DNA of 64,000 nucleotides from Jiella pelagia (lineage in GTDB: Bacteria; Pseudomonadota; Alphaproteobacteria; Rhizobiales; Rhizobiaceae), in the NCBI RefSeq assembly GCF_026898155.1, contig NZ_CP114030.1, positions 1-64,000 of the forward strand. Reading direction: 5' to 3'. The translations under genes and the position numbers were made by a program. The notes below the pieces were generated by a model. The model saw only the letters and a program-made list of their open reading frames with translations. It was not told the origin of the DNA and made no database searches. Shown here piece after piece: positions 8,708 to 17,946 of this stretch (its first letter is position 1; each line of letters begins with the position of its first letter).

Positions 8708-9572
8708 GCCCGATACCGAACCGCTTTTTCATTTCGGCCTTGGCGTTTTCAAGAAACCCGTCGCCCGCACCATCCGGCATGACGAGATGGGTGGTGAGAG
8801 CGGTCTCTGTTGTGCTGAGCGGCCACACGTGAAGATCATGAACATCCGTCACACCTGGCATTGCTTCTAGTGAGGAACGAATCGCCGTCAGATCGATGCC
8901 CGGGGGCACCGCTGCCATCGACATAGCGAGGCTGTCCTTCAGCAAACTGCACGTGCTCCAGAAGATGACGGCGGCGATGACAAGGCTCAGCACAGGATCG
9001 ATCCAGAGCCAACCGGTAAAGATAATGGCAAAGCCGGCGACGACGACACCGGCGGAAACCAGCGTGTCGGCCAACATATGGAGGTAGGCACCGCGGATGT
9101 TGATGTCGCCCTTCTGCCCGGATGAAAAAAGCCACGTGGTTATCCCGTTGATGACGATGCCGATGGCGGCGACGACGATGACCGTCGTGCCCCCTACCGG
9201 TTGCGGATCCTGGAACCGCCGGACAGCTTCCCACGCGATCACGCCGACCACGACGAGCAGGATTATTCCGTTAAACAGTGCTGCCAGAATGGACGATTTG
9301 TGAAGTCCGTAAGTATACCGTTCCGTTGGAGGGCGGGTTCCAAGAAATACGGCGACCCAGGCTACGATAAGTCCAAAAACATCGGAAAGGTTATGACCGG
9401 CGTCGGCGATGAGCGCGACCGAATTGACCGCATATCCATAACCTGCCTCGATCGCCACGAACACGATATTGAGACTTATGCCGATTGCAAACGCCTTGCC
9501 GAACGTAGCAGGGGCGTGATGATGGTGGTGCCCTTCATGGCCGTGATTGTCGCCGTGGTCGTGTCTTGTCAT
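8640..9572 (-). CDS. Cation diffusion facilitator (Zn/Co/Cd exporter, CzcD/ZitB-like)
   Basis: A CDF transporter of about 310 residues. A histidine-rich cytoplasmic N terminus (HDHGDNHGHEGHHHHHAP) is followed by six predicted helices carrying the metal-site motifs: ALIADAGHNLSDVFG in TM2 (HxxxD) and HMLADTLVSAGVV in TM5 (HxxxD). The C-terminal domain (PGVTDVHDLHVWPLSTTE) is the usual dimer/metal-sensing fold. ATG 9572 is preceded by GGAG at suitable spacing and was chosen over 9605. It overlaps the CtaG-like gene downstream, so the two are probably co-transcribed. Confidence 0.88.
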   Translation of the reverse strand: MTRHDHGDNHGHEGHHHHHAPATFGKAFAIGISLNIVFVAIEAGYGYAVNSVALIADAGHNLSDVFGLIVAWVAVFLGTRPPTERYTYGLHKSSILAALFNGIILLVVVGVIAWEAVRRFQDPQPVGGTTVIVVAAIGIVINGITTWLFSSGQKGDINIRGAYLHMLADTLVSAGVVVAGFAIIFTGWLWIDPVLSLVIAAVIFWSTCSLLKDSLAMSMAAVPPGIDLTAIRSSLEAMPGVTDVHDLHVWPLSTTETALTTHLVMPDGAGDGFLENAKAEMKKRFGIGHATFQHETENQCRCSLEPHGHS

Positions 9573-9717
9573 CACGCGCTCCGTTTGGATCGATTCCGGC
9601 GGCATCGCTGTGTCGCCTGTTGAACCGACAAGCTTTCAAGGGGCGGCGTAACACCTCGAGTGGCTGGAGGAGCAAGCCGAAATTTTAGAAGATGAAAAGG
9701 TGCCGATTATCCAGTCG

Positions 9718-9763
9718 GAAGGCCATTGCCATCGAAAACGACGTCCGCGGTCTCCTGCGCAAC
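9718..9763 (+). repeat. 46-bp remnant of an IS110 transposase gene
   Basis: This stretch is nearly identical (one visible mismatch) to 13036-13081 inside the intact IS110 transposase gene, but stands alone, cut on the right by the left end of an IS3-type element near 9771. It is the stump of a second IS110 copy. Confidence 0.75.
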
Positions 9764-9770
9764 TCCTCCG

Positions 9771-10875
9771 GTGTAGAGTTTTCTGAGACAAGATTTTGGC
9801 CTTGAGTGGCTCCGTTGAGGAGGAGCCATGACAGACGAGAAGAGCGCCAGGGCGGGCGAGACGGAACGCGCCCATCACGCAGGAGACGGCTCGCCCGCCA
9901 CGCCGCGCCAGCGGCGTATGTCGGCAGGGCGCAAGCAGGAGGCGGTGTTGCGTGTGCTGCGCGGCGAGCCGCTCGAGACGGTGGCGCGTGAGTTCGCCGT
10001 CACCGCGGGCGATCTGAGCGGTTGGCGGGATGGTTTCCTCGAGGCCGGTACAGCGTCGCTGAAGTCTCGCCCCGAAGACGACCGCGATCGTGAGGCTCAA
10101 GGCGATGCGGGAGAAGATCGGCGAGATGACCATGGCCAACGAACTCCTCGAAGCGAAGATCGACAAGCTGGAGGCCGGACCCCCTTTTGCGCGACGGAGG
10201 TCGAAGCGATGAGCCGGGCGTTCTCGATCTCCGCCCGCCGCCCCTACGGTCTGGTCCGTGTCTGCGCCGCCTGGCGCGTCAGCCGGGCGACGCTCGCCCG
10301 TCACCTGAAGTGCACGAACATGCCCCAGGCGCCGCGCCGCCGACCCGGTCCGCAAGGGGCGATGCCCGACGGCGATCTGGCGGCGCGCATCCGTGCTTTG
10401 CTGGCCGACAGCCCGTTCCACGGCGAGGGGTATCGCAAGGTCTGGGCCCGGCTACGCCATGCAGGCATCCGGACCAGCCCCAAGCGCGTGCTCCGCATCA
10501 TGCGCCAATACACTCTCCTCGCCCATCAGCGAAGCGGTTCGGCCCGGGGCCCGCGCGCCCATGACGGCAGGATCACAACGGACAGCGTGGACGAAATGTG
10601 GGGAACCGACATGACGAGCGTGGCCACCGGCGAGGGTCAGGCCGCCGTCTTCATCGCCGTCGATCACTGCTCCGCCGAATGCGTCGGCATCCACGCCAGC
10701 GCCTCGGCCACCCGTTTCGAGGCCCTGGAGCCGATCCGCCAGGGTGTGCGTGCATCCTTCGGCGCCTTCGCCAGAAACACCGCCAACGGCCTGAAAATCC
10801 GCCACGACCACGGCAGTCAGTACATGAGCCGCGACTTTCAGAACGAGATCAGGTTCCTCGGCGCTGAAAGCTGGG
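9771..10875 (+). mobile_element. IS3-family element, truncated on the right by an ISL3 element
   Basis: The left end TGTAGAGTTTTCTGAGACAA at 9771 has the look of an IS3 terminal repeat. The interior encodes an IS3 transposase whose last quarter and right terminal repeat are gone, because the intact ISL3 element starts at about 10876. Confidence 0.65.
9828..10875 (+). pseudogene. Truncated, frame-damaged IS3-family transposase
   Basis: The N-terminal part is an HTH orfA (RKQEAVLRVLRGEPLETVAR). Between about 10085 and 10195 the open frame is not the family frame: another frame there gives the expected coiled segment (KIGEMTMANELLEAKIDKLE). The orfB part resumes after about 10209 with HTH_21-like GYRKVWARLRHAGIRTSP and an rve domain with the first two catalytic positions (WGTDMTSVATGEG; HDHGSQYMSRDF). 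The third catalytic glutamate and C terminus are missing because of the ISL3 insertion. Not functional. Confidence 0.75.
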
Positions 10876-12515
10876 TCTGACGCAGTCTCGATGACGATCA
10901 GGCGGCGCCGAGCAGGCGGGCCTCGAGGAGATCGAGCTTGGCCCGCCCGTACATCTGCCGCTTCACCAGCTTGAGCTTGTTCACTTGGCCTTCCGTCTGG
11001 CCGTTCGACCACGTCTCAATGATTGCGCCCTGAACTGCTGATAATGAAGCGTCCTTTAGGATGCCACGAGCGAAGGAAGCCAGCAGGCTTTCCTCGGCAT
11101 CGTGCATCCAGGAAACGAGATCGCCGACCGCACGGCCGCGTATCATGGCATGAAACCGGTCGGTCAGTTCTCTCGCCTCGGCCAGGGCGGGCACTCCGGC
11201 TTCGATCGCGGCAACCACGACCGTCTCCGACTTCGTCAGATGATCTCGCTTCAGCGTCATCAGGCGGGCGATGGTTCTCGCGGACGGGGTCCTGCGGAGC
11301 TCGGATCCTGAGATATGTTCCGATCGCCTGCGCCGCGTGGCCCATTCACCGACGACGCGGAGCGACCCCAGGAACCCCTGGCCGCGAAGACGACGCCATA
11401 GTTCGGCGCCGTTCCGGCAGCCTGCTTCCCACTGGGCGTCGAGATACGGAAGGTGCGGGTCGAGTGATCCCTGTCGTGTCCGGAATACATCGGTGCGCTC
11501 GCCGCGGACGATCTGGCGAACCAGCTTCCGGCTACGGCCCGTCCGCCGAACGATCTCCTTGATCGGGATGCCGTCGGCCGCAAGGCCTTCGACCACGCCG
11601 TTGGTCTCCTCCCGACGCAGGTAGCCTTCATACTGGATTCGCTCGGCCGAAGTCAGGAGCTTTGGGTCGATAGCCGTCGCTCCGAGAGTGACGCGGATCA
11701 GCTTCATCGACTTCCTCACCGCGTCGAGAAAGGCTGCGCTTGCATTCTCCATCAGGTGCCATCGGTCTGCGACCTGAACGACTTCCGGCAACGCGAGCGC
11801 AGCGGCCTCACCATAGCCACCACCGCGATCGCGAGAGACGATCCGGATATCAGGGTGATCGGCCAGCCAGGCTGCGACCGTGGCGATCTCCCGGTCCGGC
11901 AGCAGCTTGACGATCTGACGCCGCTGCAGGTCGCAGACAATCGAGCCATAACGATGGTTCCGGCGGAACGCGAAGTCATCGATGCCGATCGTCGTCAAAA
12001 CGTCGTTGCGCGGTCGCGCCCGGCGCCGGACGACCCGGAGCAGCGTGTCGTTGCTGACCGGCATCATCAAACGCTCGGCGAAGCTCGCCGCCGGACGACC
12101 GCCGAGCGCCAGCCCGAGATGATGGACGATGCACTCCATCCGGCCCGTGCGCCGCGCCCGCTCCGGGACAGCCTCACCGAAGCGCTCGGCGAAGATCTTG
12201 CGCCGGCAGGTGCCAACGTCGCACCGAAACCGGCGGGTGATCAACCGCAGCCGGACCATTCGCCCCGCTGCCGGCAAGTCCGTCACGCCTCGAATGTATC
12301 GGCTGTGCACGCGGCGTGCAGGCGATGAGCAGGAGGGACACGCCGCCTGCCTGTTCCGGCCGGATGCCGTGACGATGAGGACGTCGTCAACGGCTTCGAA
12401 CTGCTCGACCGTAAGCCCGGCGGGAATGAGCGACGACAGCGAAATGACGTGGGGCACGGCGACCTCCTTTAGAAATCGCCAGTTCGCTCCTCAACTGCAC
12501 CGAATATGAGTCAGA
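10876..12515 (-). mobile_element. ISL3-family insertion sequence (intact)
   Basis: Outer ends share an inverted TCTGAC-CA motif (10876-10884 and, inverted, 12507-12515) around one full-length ISL3 transposase gene. It interrupts an IS3 transposase on the left. I could not identify a convincing 8-bp target duplication, so the exact ends are approximate. Confidence 0.6.
10898..12457 (-). CDS. ISL3-family transposase
   Basis: A complete 519-residue transposase. An N-terminal cysteine zinc-binding region (CPSCSSPARRVHSRY, then CDVGTCRRKIF) is followed by HTH segments and the DDE_Tnp_ISL3 domain with GIDDFAFRRNHRYGSIVCDL, VADRWHLMENASAAF, and the terminal signature TWSNGQTEGQVNKLKLVKRQ. No stop or frame change is seen, so this copy could be active. 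It is related to the decayed ISL3 gene split across 1-841 and 3215-3570. Confidence 0.92.
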   Translation of the reverse strand: MPHVISLSSLIPAGLTVEQFEAVDDVLIVTASGRNRQAACPSCSSPARRVHSRYIRGVTDLPAAGRMVRLRLITRRFRCDVGTCRRKIFAERFGEAVPERARRTGRMECIVHHLGLALGGRPAASFAERLMMPVSNDTLLRVVRRRARPRNDVLTTIGIDDFAFRRNHRYGSIVCDLQRRQIVKLLPDREIATVAAWLADHPDIRIVSRDRGGGYGEAAALALPEVVQVADRWHLMENASAAFLDAVRKSMKLIRVTLGATAIDPKLLTSAERIQYEGYLRREETNGVVEGLAADGIPIKEIVRRTGRSRKLVRQIVRGERTDVFRTRQGSLDPHLPYLDAQWEAGCRNGAELWRRLRGQGFLGSLRVVGEWATRRRRSEHISGSELRRTPSARTIARLMTLKRDHLTKSETVVVAAIEAGVPALAEARELTDRFHAMIRGRAVGDLVSWMHDAEESLLASFARGILKDASLSAVQGAIIETWSNGQTEGQVNKLKLVKRQMYGRAKLDLLEARLLGAA

Positions 12516-12631
12516 TGGGGTATTCGGCTCGAGCCCATCCTCCGAGGTGGGAGTAAGGTGCTGCGCTTCGAGCTGATGATAAAACGTGGTCTGTTTGGAA
12601 CGGCCACAAGCATCAGGAAAGGAAGCGCAGC

Positions 12632-13669
12632 ATGAAACACTATGCGGGATTGGACGTTTCGGTGAAAGAGACGTCGATATGCATCATCGACGAAACCGGC
12701 AGGATTTGCCGGGAGATGAAGGCTTCAAGCCACCCGGAAGACCTTATCAAGGCGTTGAAGGCACCCGAGTGGCGATTTGTCCGGGTCGGGCTTGAAGCCG
12801 GGCCGTTGTCGCAATGGCTGTTTAGCGGATTGGTGGAGGTGGGCCTACCGGCGATCTGCATAGAAACCCGTCATGCGAAAGCGTTCTTGAAAGCGCAGGT
12901 GAACAAGACCGACCGCAATGACGCTCGTGGCATTGCACAGATGATGCGGGTGAATTTATTCCGGCCGGTACACGTCAAGACACTGGCGAACCAACGGCGC
13001 CGGGCTCTCCTGAACGCTCGCAGGCTCTTGCAGGAGAAGGCCATTGCCATCGAGAACGACGTCCGCGGTCTCCTGCGCAACTTCGGGCTCAAAGTCGGCG
13101 TCGTCGGGACGGTCGGCTTCGATGCGCGCGTCCGGGAGCTTGTCGCCGGAATGCCTGAACTGGGCGAGATCATGAGGCCTTTGCTGGCAGCACGACAGAA
13201 GCTGCGGGAGGCCTTCATGGAACTCCATCGCAAGCTGCTGGCGATTGTCCGGGACGACGAAGTTTGTCGTCGATTGATGACGATCCCCGGGGTCGGGCCC
13301 GTCACCTCGCTCGCGTTCACCAGCACCATCGACGTCCCGGCGCGCTTTGCCCACGCTCGCTCCGTCGGTCCGGCGTTGGGCCTGACGCCGATCCTTCACC
13401 AATCTGGCGAAAACCATCAGGTCGGCCGTGTCTCACTCTGTGGCGACGGCATGATGCGCTCCCTGCTTTACGAGGCGGCGCAGGTCATGTTGAGCCGAGT
13501 GAAGAAATGGTCCTGGCTGAAAGCCTGGGCGATGAATGTCGCCAAGCGGCGCGGGCGGCGAAAGGCCATTGTGGCGCTGGCACGCCGGCTGGCGGTGATC
13601 ATGCATCGGATGTGGAGCGACGGCACCGAATTCCGCTGGACAAGGGAAGAATTGGTCAAGGCTGCCTGA
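12632..13669 (+). CDS. IS110-family transposase (DEDD recombinase)
   Basis: A 345-residue IS110 transposase. The N-terminal DEDD/RuvC-like domain starts GLDVSVKETSICIID, with the second acidic residue in VGLEAGPLSQWL and the third in NKTDRNDARGIAQ. The C-terminal Transposase_20 domain carries the helix-hairpin-helix-like TIPGVGPVTSLAF and the serine-containing region around GRVSLCGDGMMRSLLYEAA. IS110 recombinases are guided by an element-encoded RNA, so the flanks (12516-12631 and 13670-13890) are candidates for that RNA. A stump of a related copy is at 9718-9763. Confidence 0.92.
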   Translation: MKHYAGLDVSVKETSICIIDETGRICREMKASSHPEDLIKALKAPEWRFVRVGLEAGPLSQWLFSGLVEVGLPAICIETRHAKAFLKAQVNKTDRNDARGIAQMMRVNLFRPVHVKTLANQRRRALLNARRLLQEKAIAIENDVRGLLRNFGLKVGVVGTVGFDARVRELVAGMPELGEIMRPLLAARQKLREAFMELHRKLLAIVRDDEVCRRLMTIPGVGPVTSLAFTSTIDVPARFAHARSVGPALGLTPILHQSGENHQVGRVSLCGDGMMRSLLYEAAQVMLSRVKKWSWLKAWAMNVAKRRGRRKAIVALARRLAVIMHRMWSDGTEFRWTREELVKAA

Positions 13670-13972
13670 CGGTTACGGGGAAGGAGACTACTAAAGTTCC
13701 GCCTGCTGGTGGAAGGACGTCCTTCGCGGGACGACGGATGGGACGAGCTCGCTTTGGGTCTTGTGCCGATCGCACCATAGCGATCAGGACGCGAGTCAGA
13801 TTGGACCGCCTCATTCTACTGATCCCATGCTGGGAGGGCCGACGAGCCGATCCCGAAGAGAAGCGGGAGCCCGCGGAAGACCTCAAATGCCGGCGAAGTG
13901 GAATGCTCGAAAGCGCTTGACCTCAACACGCCGAATAGAGAAGATCCAAATTTGCACGCCGGATCACAGCTG
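13670..13972 (+). other. Non-coding 3' flank of the IS110 transposase
   Basis: No credible protein gene. This stretch probably contains the right end of the IS110 element and then older remnant DNA. If the element belongs to the IS1111 subgroup, its guide RNA would be encoded here. I could not define the element end. Confidence 0.4.
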
Positions 13973-14113
13973 ATGGTCTTCAAGCTCATCATCGCCGCCG
14001 CCAAGTCCTGGCGAAGGCTGAAGGGCGAAAATCGCTTGCCGATGATCATCGCAGGCGTCAAGTTTACCGACGGCGTCGCGGTCACCGCGGCCGCCGATCA
14101 ACGCGCCGCCTGA
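13973..14113 (+). pseudogene. IS256-family transposase, C-terminal tail
   Basis: Forty-six codons read VFKLIIAAAKSWRRLKGENR and continue LPMIIAGVKFTDGV, the conserved end of IS256 (mutator-type) transposases. No upstream part remains. A relic only. Confidence 0.7.
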
Positions 14114-14301
14114 CCGGCCCAATCACCCAAGTCCGGCCATAGCTCGATTCCGTCCGGATCATGCGGCAATACATCGCAACGGCCAATGAATAACTCTCAT
14201 GAGACTACTGTCACCTGCAGCGGGTGGGGCCTGCCGCAGCTACGTCTGACAATACGAACCGGTGGTACGAGCTTCAGAATTCGGAGCACACTTCGCCTAG
14301 A
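14114..14301. other. Intergenic DNA between IS256 relic and signalling cluster
   Basis: No gene or clear regulatory element recognised; probably includes old IS256 end sequence. Confidence 0.3.
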
Positions 14302-14703
14302 CTAGTCATGGGGATCCGGGCCCGGCTTCCGGCGAAACAGCTCCAGCGCCTCTGCAAGTTTGTCCATGCCGACAGGTTTGCTTAGGGTCCCGAGCGAAAC
14401 ATGCCCATATCCAGACGCGACGTCTGCCTGACCTGTTAGAAACATCGACGGGATGCCGCGCCGGTGCAACCATTCCGCTGCCAAGGGGCCGGTTCGCCCG
14501 TCCGTCAGATCGATGTCTATCAGGGCGCCGTCGAATGTCATGCCCTCACACTCAGCCTTAAGAGCTTCGAAGCTCTCAAACGAACCCGCGAACACATGCC
14601 CCAAATCCTCGATCATTTGCTCAACATGGAACACGATCAATGGGTTGTCCTCGATGTAGAGGATGTGCAGAGGCCCAGAGCTTGCAGATACGGCGTGTTT
14701 CAT
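14302..14703 (-). CDS. Response regulator, single receiver domain
   Basis: From the ATG at 14703 the protein is 133 residues and is only a CheY-like receiver: acidic pair in LYIEDN (residues 18-19), phospho-acceptor Asp in ALIDIDL (about residue 63), conserved Thr in MFLTGQ (about 90) and Lys in LSKPVG. No output domain is attached, so it acts through a partner protein. It follows the HWE kinase gene by about 20 bases, and together with the KaiC-like gene forms a three-gene minus-strand operon. The longer in-frame version from 14784 overlaps the kinase gene and is less likely. Confidence 0.85.
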   Translation of the reverse strand: MKHAVSASSGPLHILYIEDNPLIVFHVEQMIEDLGHVFAGSFESFEALKAECEGMTFDGALIDIDLTDGRTGPLAAEWLHRRGIPSMFLTGQADVASGYGHVSLGTLSKPVGMDKLAEALELFRRKPGPDPHD

Positions 14704-14725
14704 ATGACGGCAACGCACTGCGCTT

Positions 14726-15775
14726 TCACGGGTTGCCGACCACTCGTGAAAGGAGCCCCCCTGCCTCACACCGCAATCCGCCACGGTCGAACGTAATATT
14801 CGGGGCCCGTCCCAGCATTCCCTTCAGCGCCGATCGCAGGTACCGGGTCCCGTAACCGGCGCGCGAGGGCTCCTCCACAGGCGGCCCCCCACTCTCGAGC
14901 CACGTCATAGACAACTCCCTGGGCTCGTTTTCCGATACTGACCATTCAAACGCCACTTGCCCCTCGGGTCGCGATAAAGCCCCGTACTTGATCGCATTCG
15001 TCGACAGCTCATGCAGGCACAAGGCGAGAGTCGTTCCAGCCTCGCGGCTTAATATGACCGTAGGCCCGCCCGCTGCGATGCGCTCAAAACCGACTTGACG
15101 ATAGGGATCGAAGGTGAGGCTGACGATCTCCCCAATCGACACGACCTCGCCGTCGGCGCGAAAAACAGCTGAGTGCACCTTGTCCAGCGCACCCAGCCGA
15201 CCACGAAAATCCTCAGCAAGCCCGTCCATCGACGTGGCGCCGCGCCGGGTCATTTCAAAGATCGATGTCACGCTGGCAAGGATGTTCTTTACGCGGTGAT
15301 TCAGTTCGCGCCTCAATTCGATCTCGCGGAAGATGTGATCACGAACGTCGCGCTGCCTTAGTCGGGCCAGGAGCGCCGATTGGACACCGCTGACCAATTC
15401 GACGGCCGTGATTGGTCGCTTGTAGAACAACTGGCGCGACCGCGGCCATGCATGGCTGAGCGCGGCCTTGATCCGGCCGTCGGGTGAGCCGCGATCAAGC
15501 AGGACGACGATCGGCATCTCGGACCAAGCCTGCTGGTCGGCAAGGTGGGCTGCGATGGCGTCCAGTACCGCCGGCGTCAGCGCTTCGTGCGTCAGGAGAA
15601 GGACACCTGGTGCTTCGGAAAGGCAGGCGACTAAGTCGTTAATTCCGGATGTAACGACGACCCGAAGGTCATACTCACGGAGCATTTTGCTCAAAAACAT
15701 CGCGTCGCTGCGATAGGGCGCTAGGACCAGCACATGGTCCAGCGCCGAAACGTCGTCTAATTCTGGATCGCTCAC
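14726..15775 (-). CDS. HWE/HisKA_2-type histidine kinase with pseudo-receiver N terminus
   Basis: 349 residues. Residues about 12-135 resemble a receiver fold (VLVLAPYRSDAMFLSKMLRE near the start, FYKRPITAVELV near the end) but the usual phospho-Asp is not apparent, so this is probably a pseudo-receiver. The kinase core has the HWE/HisKA_2 phospho-His region RELNHRVKNILASV (His about 160), an N-box HELSTNAIKYGALS (about 262) and a short ATPase tail with GGPPVEEP and GYGTRYL. No transmembrane segment is visible, so it is cytosolic. It starts inside the last codons of the KaiC-like gene (ATGA-type overlap), which implies coupled translation. Confidence 0.87.
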   Translation of the reverse strand: MSDPELDDVSALDHVLVLAPYRSDAMFLSKMLREYDLRVVVTSGINDLVACLSEAPGVLLLTHEALTPAVLDAIAAHLADQQAWSEMPIVVLLDRGSPDGRIKAALSHAWPRSRQLFYKRPITAVELVSGVQSALLARLRQRDVRDHIFREIELRRELNHRVKNILASVTSIFEMTRRGATSMDGLAEDFRGRLGALDKVHSAVFRADGEVVSIGEIVSLTFDPYRQVGFERIAAGGPTVILSREAGTTLALCLHELSTNAIKYGALSRPEGQVAFEWSVSENEPRELSMTWLESGGPPVEEPSRAGYGTRYLRSALKGMLGRAPNITFDRGGLRCEAGGLLSRVVGNP

Positions 15776-17209
15776 GCTTCCGGAAGCGGATTATAGGGCA
15801 CGACAGTGATGCCCGAACTCTGGATAAAAAGTTCATGGACGTCCAGGTCGTGCGGGCCATGCCGCTTCTTGACGACGGTAATATTGCGCCGCAGCCGCCC
15901 ATCGTGCTCCGAAATGCGCAGGAGCAGAACGGTATCGCCAAGGAAGCTGACATCGACGTCGATCGCAACGTTCTGCCCGAGCAGGCCGTGCTGGGCGACA
16001 ATTAGCATTGTCAGCACCCCGGCCCGGGCCAGGTACTTCAGCAGCGATTGGATGTCCCGCACCGCCTTGTCGCGATTCGGCAAGGAGTTGAGGTATCCCG
16101 TAAAGCTATCGATGACGACAACACGCGACTTCTCTGACGACACAATACCCTGCACTACCTGGGCAAACTCTCCAGGAGAGATGTCGTTCGGATTGAAATC
16201 ACGGATGATCAGCTTGCCGCTTTCGTAGAAAGGGCGCAGGTTCATCCCAAGTCCCTCTGACCTGCGAAAAAACGTCTCGAGCCGCTCCTCGAAGAGGAAC
16301 AGAGCCACGCTTTCTCCCCGGTCGAGCGCGGCAGTGGCGTAAAGCGACGCCATCGTTGATTTGCCCGTTCCGGCCTGTCCAATGACGAGCGTGATGGTGC
16401 CGGCCTCCTGGCCGCCCCCAAACATATTGTCCAGCATCGCAACGCCGGATTTTATGAGGCTCGGGCTTGGTCTGCTCGGCGACCGCGCCGGGAATAATGC
16501 GCGGAAAGACCACGACGCCCTGGCCTTCTCGGATCGCCATGTCATGGAATCCGTCGGCGATCGGCACGCCTCGCATTTTGCTGACTTCGATCCGCCGGCG
16601 CACCCCGCCGTAGTCCTCTAGCGACTTGTGGAAGCGGATGACGCCATGGGCGATGCCCTCCACCTCCTCGCCGTTCATCGTCTCGCCATTCTGCGTGTCG
16701 AGCAAAATGGCCACGACGTTGCGCTTCGCCAGAAAGGCTTTGAAGCCAATCAATTCGCGTCGAAAGCGTGGCGTATCGCCGGTGATGAGGCGGATCTCAA
16801 GAAGCGAATCATAAACGAGGCGGCTCGGTTTGTGCTCATCAATGGCACGCTCGATCGCCTGGCGCGTTTCGTCGAGCCGCAGTTCAGCGGTCTGAAAAAT
16901 CGTCTGGTCCGAGGTGCCGTTGACACTGTCGGAGGCCGATAGCTCCTCAACCCTGATACCGTCCATCGTCCACCCGTGCGAGAAGGCGATGGATTCCAGT
17001 TCCGTCTTCGTCTGCGACAGACTGACATAGATGCATTTCTCACCTGCCGCGACGCCGGCCCGCAAAAACTGCAGGGCGGCGGTCGTCTTACCGGCACCAG
17101 GAGCGCCCTGGAGCATATAGAGGTTGGACGGCGGCAACCCCCCGCGCAGGATTTCGTCGAGGCCTGAGATACCGGAGGAGATCGGCGGCTGGATCGAACT
17201 CTTGGTCAT
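15772..17209 (-). CDS. KaiC-like double-ATPase-domain protein, one-base insertion mid-gene
   Basis: Two RecA/KaiC domains lie in tandem. Domain 1 has Walker A GAPGAGKTT at residues about 35-43 and ISGLDEILRGGLP just before it. Domain 2 has GQAGTGKSTMAS at about 276 and SGVAMLDNMFGGG before it, plus RVVVIDSFTGYLNSL. The two are in different frames, joined at 16456-16462 where the plus strand reads GAGGCTC. Deleting one base gives GAGCTC and a continuous 478-residue protein. Proteobacterial KaiC homologues without KaiA/KaiB often sit beside sensor kinases and act in stress or light signalling; here the operon mates are an HWE kinase and a receiver. The start at 17209 skips a longer, poorer N-terminal extension. 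Confidence 0.85.
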
Positions 17210-17514
17210 TCTACCTCCGGCGACCAAGTCCAGACAAACGCCTGAACGATTGTTCCTCATCGTTGACTGCGTTCAAGATTGCAAGGCCAAGCTCTTGCGC
17301 TACGGCGTCATCTCGTCGGCATCGTCGAAGCGGAAGTCCAAGACGCATCAACACAAGCGACTAGAGGCTAACGCAGGCAGTTGCCACCGAGAAGGAGATC
17401 CAGGTTCTGCCAAGCGGAAGCCGATCACCTGCCATTGCAAGTCGGTGATTCCTGTCGCCCATTGTGAATCGGCGTGGAATAAGGGGTCTGACGCAATGCG
17501 CTACCCGAGCGCGT
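17210..17514. other. Intergenic region upstream of the KaiC-like operon
   Basis: No gene recognised. It should hold the promoter of the minus-strand signalling operon. A GGGGTCTGACGCA motif near 17486 resembles the left end of the ISL3 element at 10876 and may be an IS scar. Confidence 0.3.
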
Positions 17515-17832
17515 GAGAATGAGATCGCCATGCTGACCGGGCTCTCTCGGAACACCATCAAGAAGTATCTAAAGGCTGGCACGATCGAGCCAAAGTTCTC
17601 GGTGCCAATGCGTGCCAGTAAGCTCGACCCGGTTCGCCGACAAGCTTGCGGGCTGGCTGAAGGCCGAGGTGTCAAAGTCACGTAAGCAGCGCCGGCCTTT
17701 GACGCACTTACATGCCGATCTCGTCACTCTCGGATTCACCGATTCCTACAACCGGGTAGCCGGGTTCGCATTCGGGTCAAAATCGAGAACGAGATCCGTG
17801 GTCATCTGCGAAGATCGCGGCCTGATCGATCG
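17515..17832 (+). pseudogene. IS21-family IstA transposase, N-terminal remnant
   Basis: Translation gives IAMLTGLSRNTIKKYLKAGT then, after a one-base frame change near 17632, FADKLAGWLKAEVSKSRKQR and LHADLVTLGFTDSYNRVAGF, which is the start of IstA of IS21 elements. The catalytic domain and istB are absent. Confidence 0.7.
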
Positions 17833-17919
17833 CGGAACCGGGCACCGGGCAGCTTTACCGGGCGTCCGGTCAAAGGTTAGAGGCTTCCTAAAGAAACGTT
17901 GATATTGCTTAAGGAGCGC

Positions 17920-17946
17920 ATGGGTGATAGATGCGTTGCGTTATGA
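17920..17946 (+). CDS. Eight-codon minicistron ahead of hipB
   Basis: An AAGGAG Shine-Dalgarno at 17911-17916 is followed after three bases by ATG GGT GAT AGA TGC GTT GCG TTA TGA. The stop overlaps the ATG of hipB at 17943 (ATGA). This looks like a translation-coupling leader peptide. The spacing of the Shine-Dalgarno to this ATG is short, so the evidence is suggestive only. Confidence 0.4.
   Translation: MGDRCVAL

Noticed and set aside
10867..12524. Target-site duplication of the intact ISL3 element
   Set aside because: Flanking 8-mers on the two sides do not match convincingly, so no duplication is claimed.
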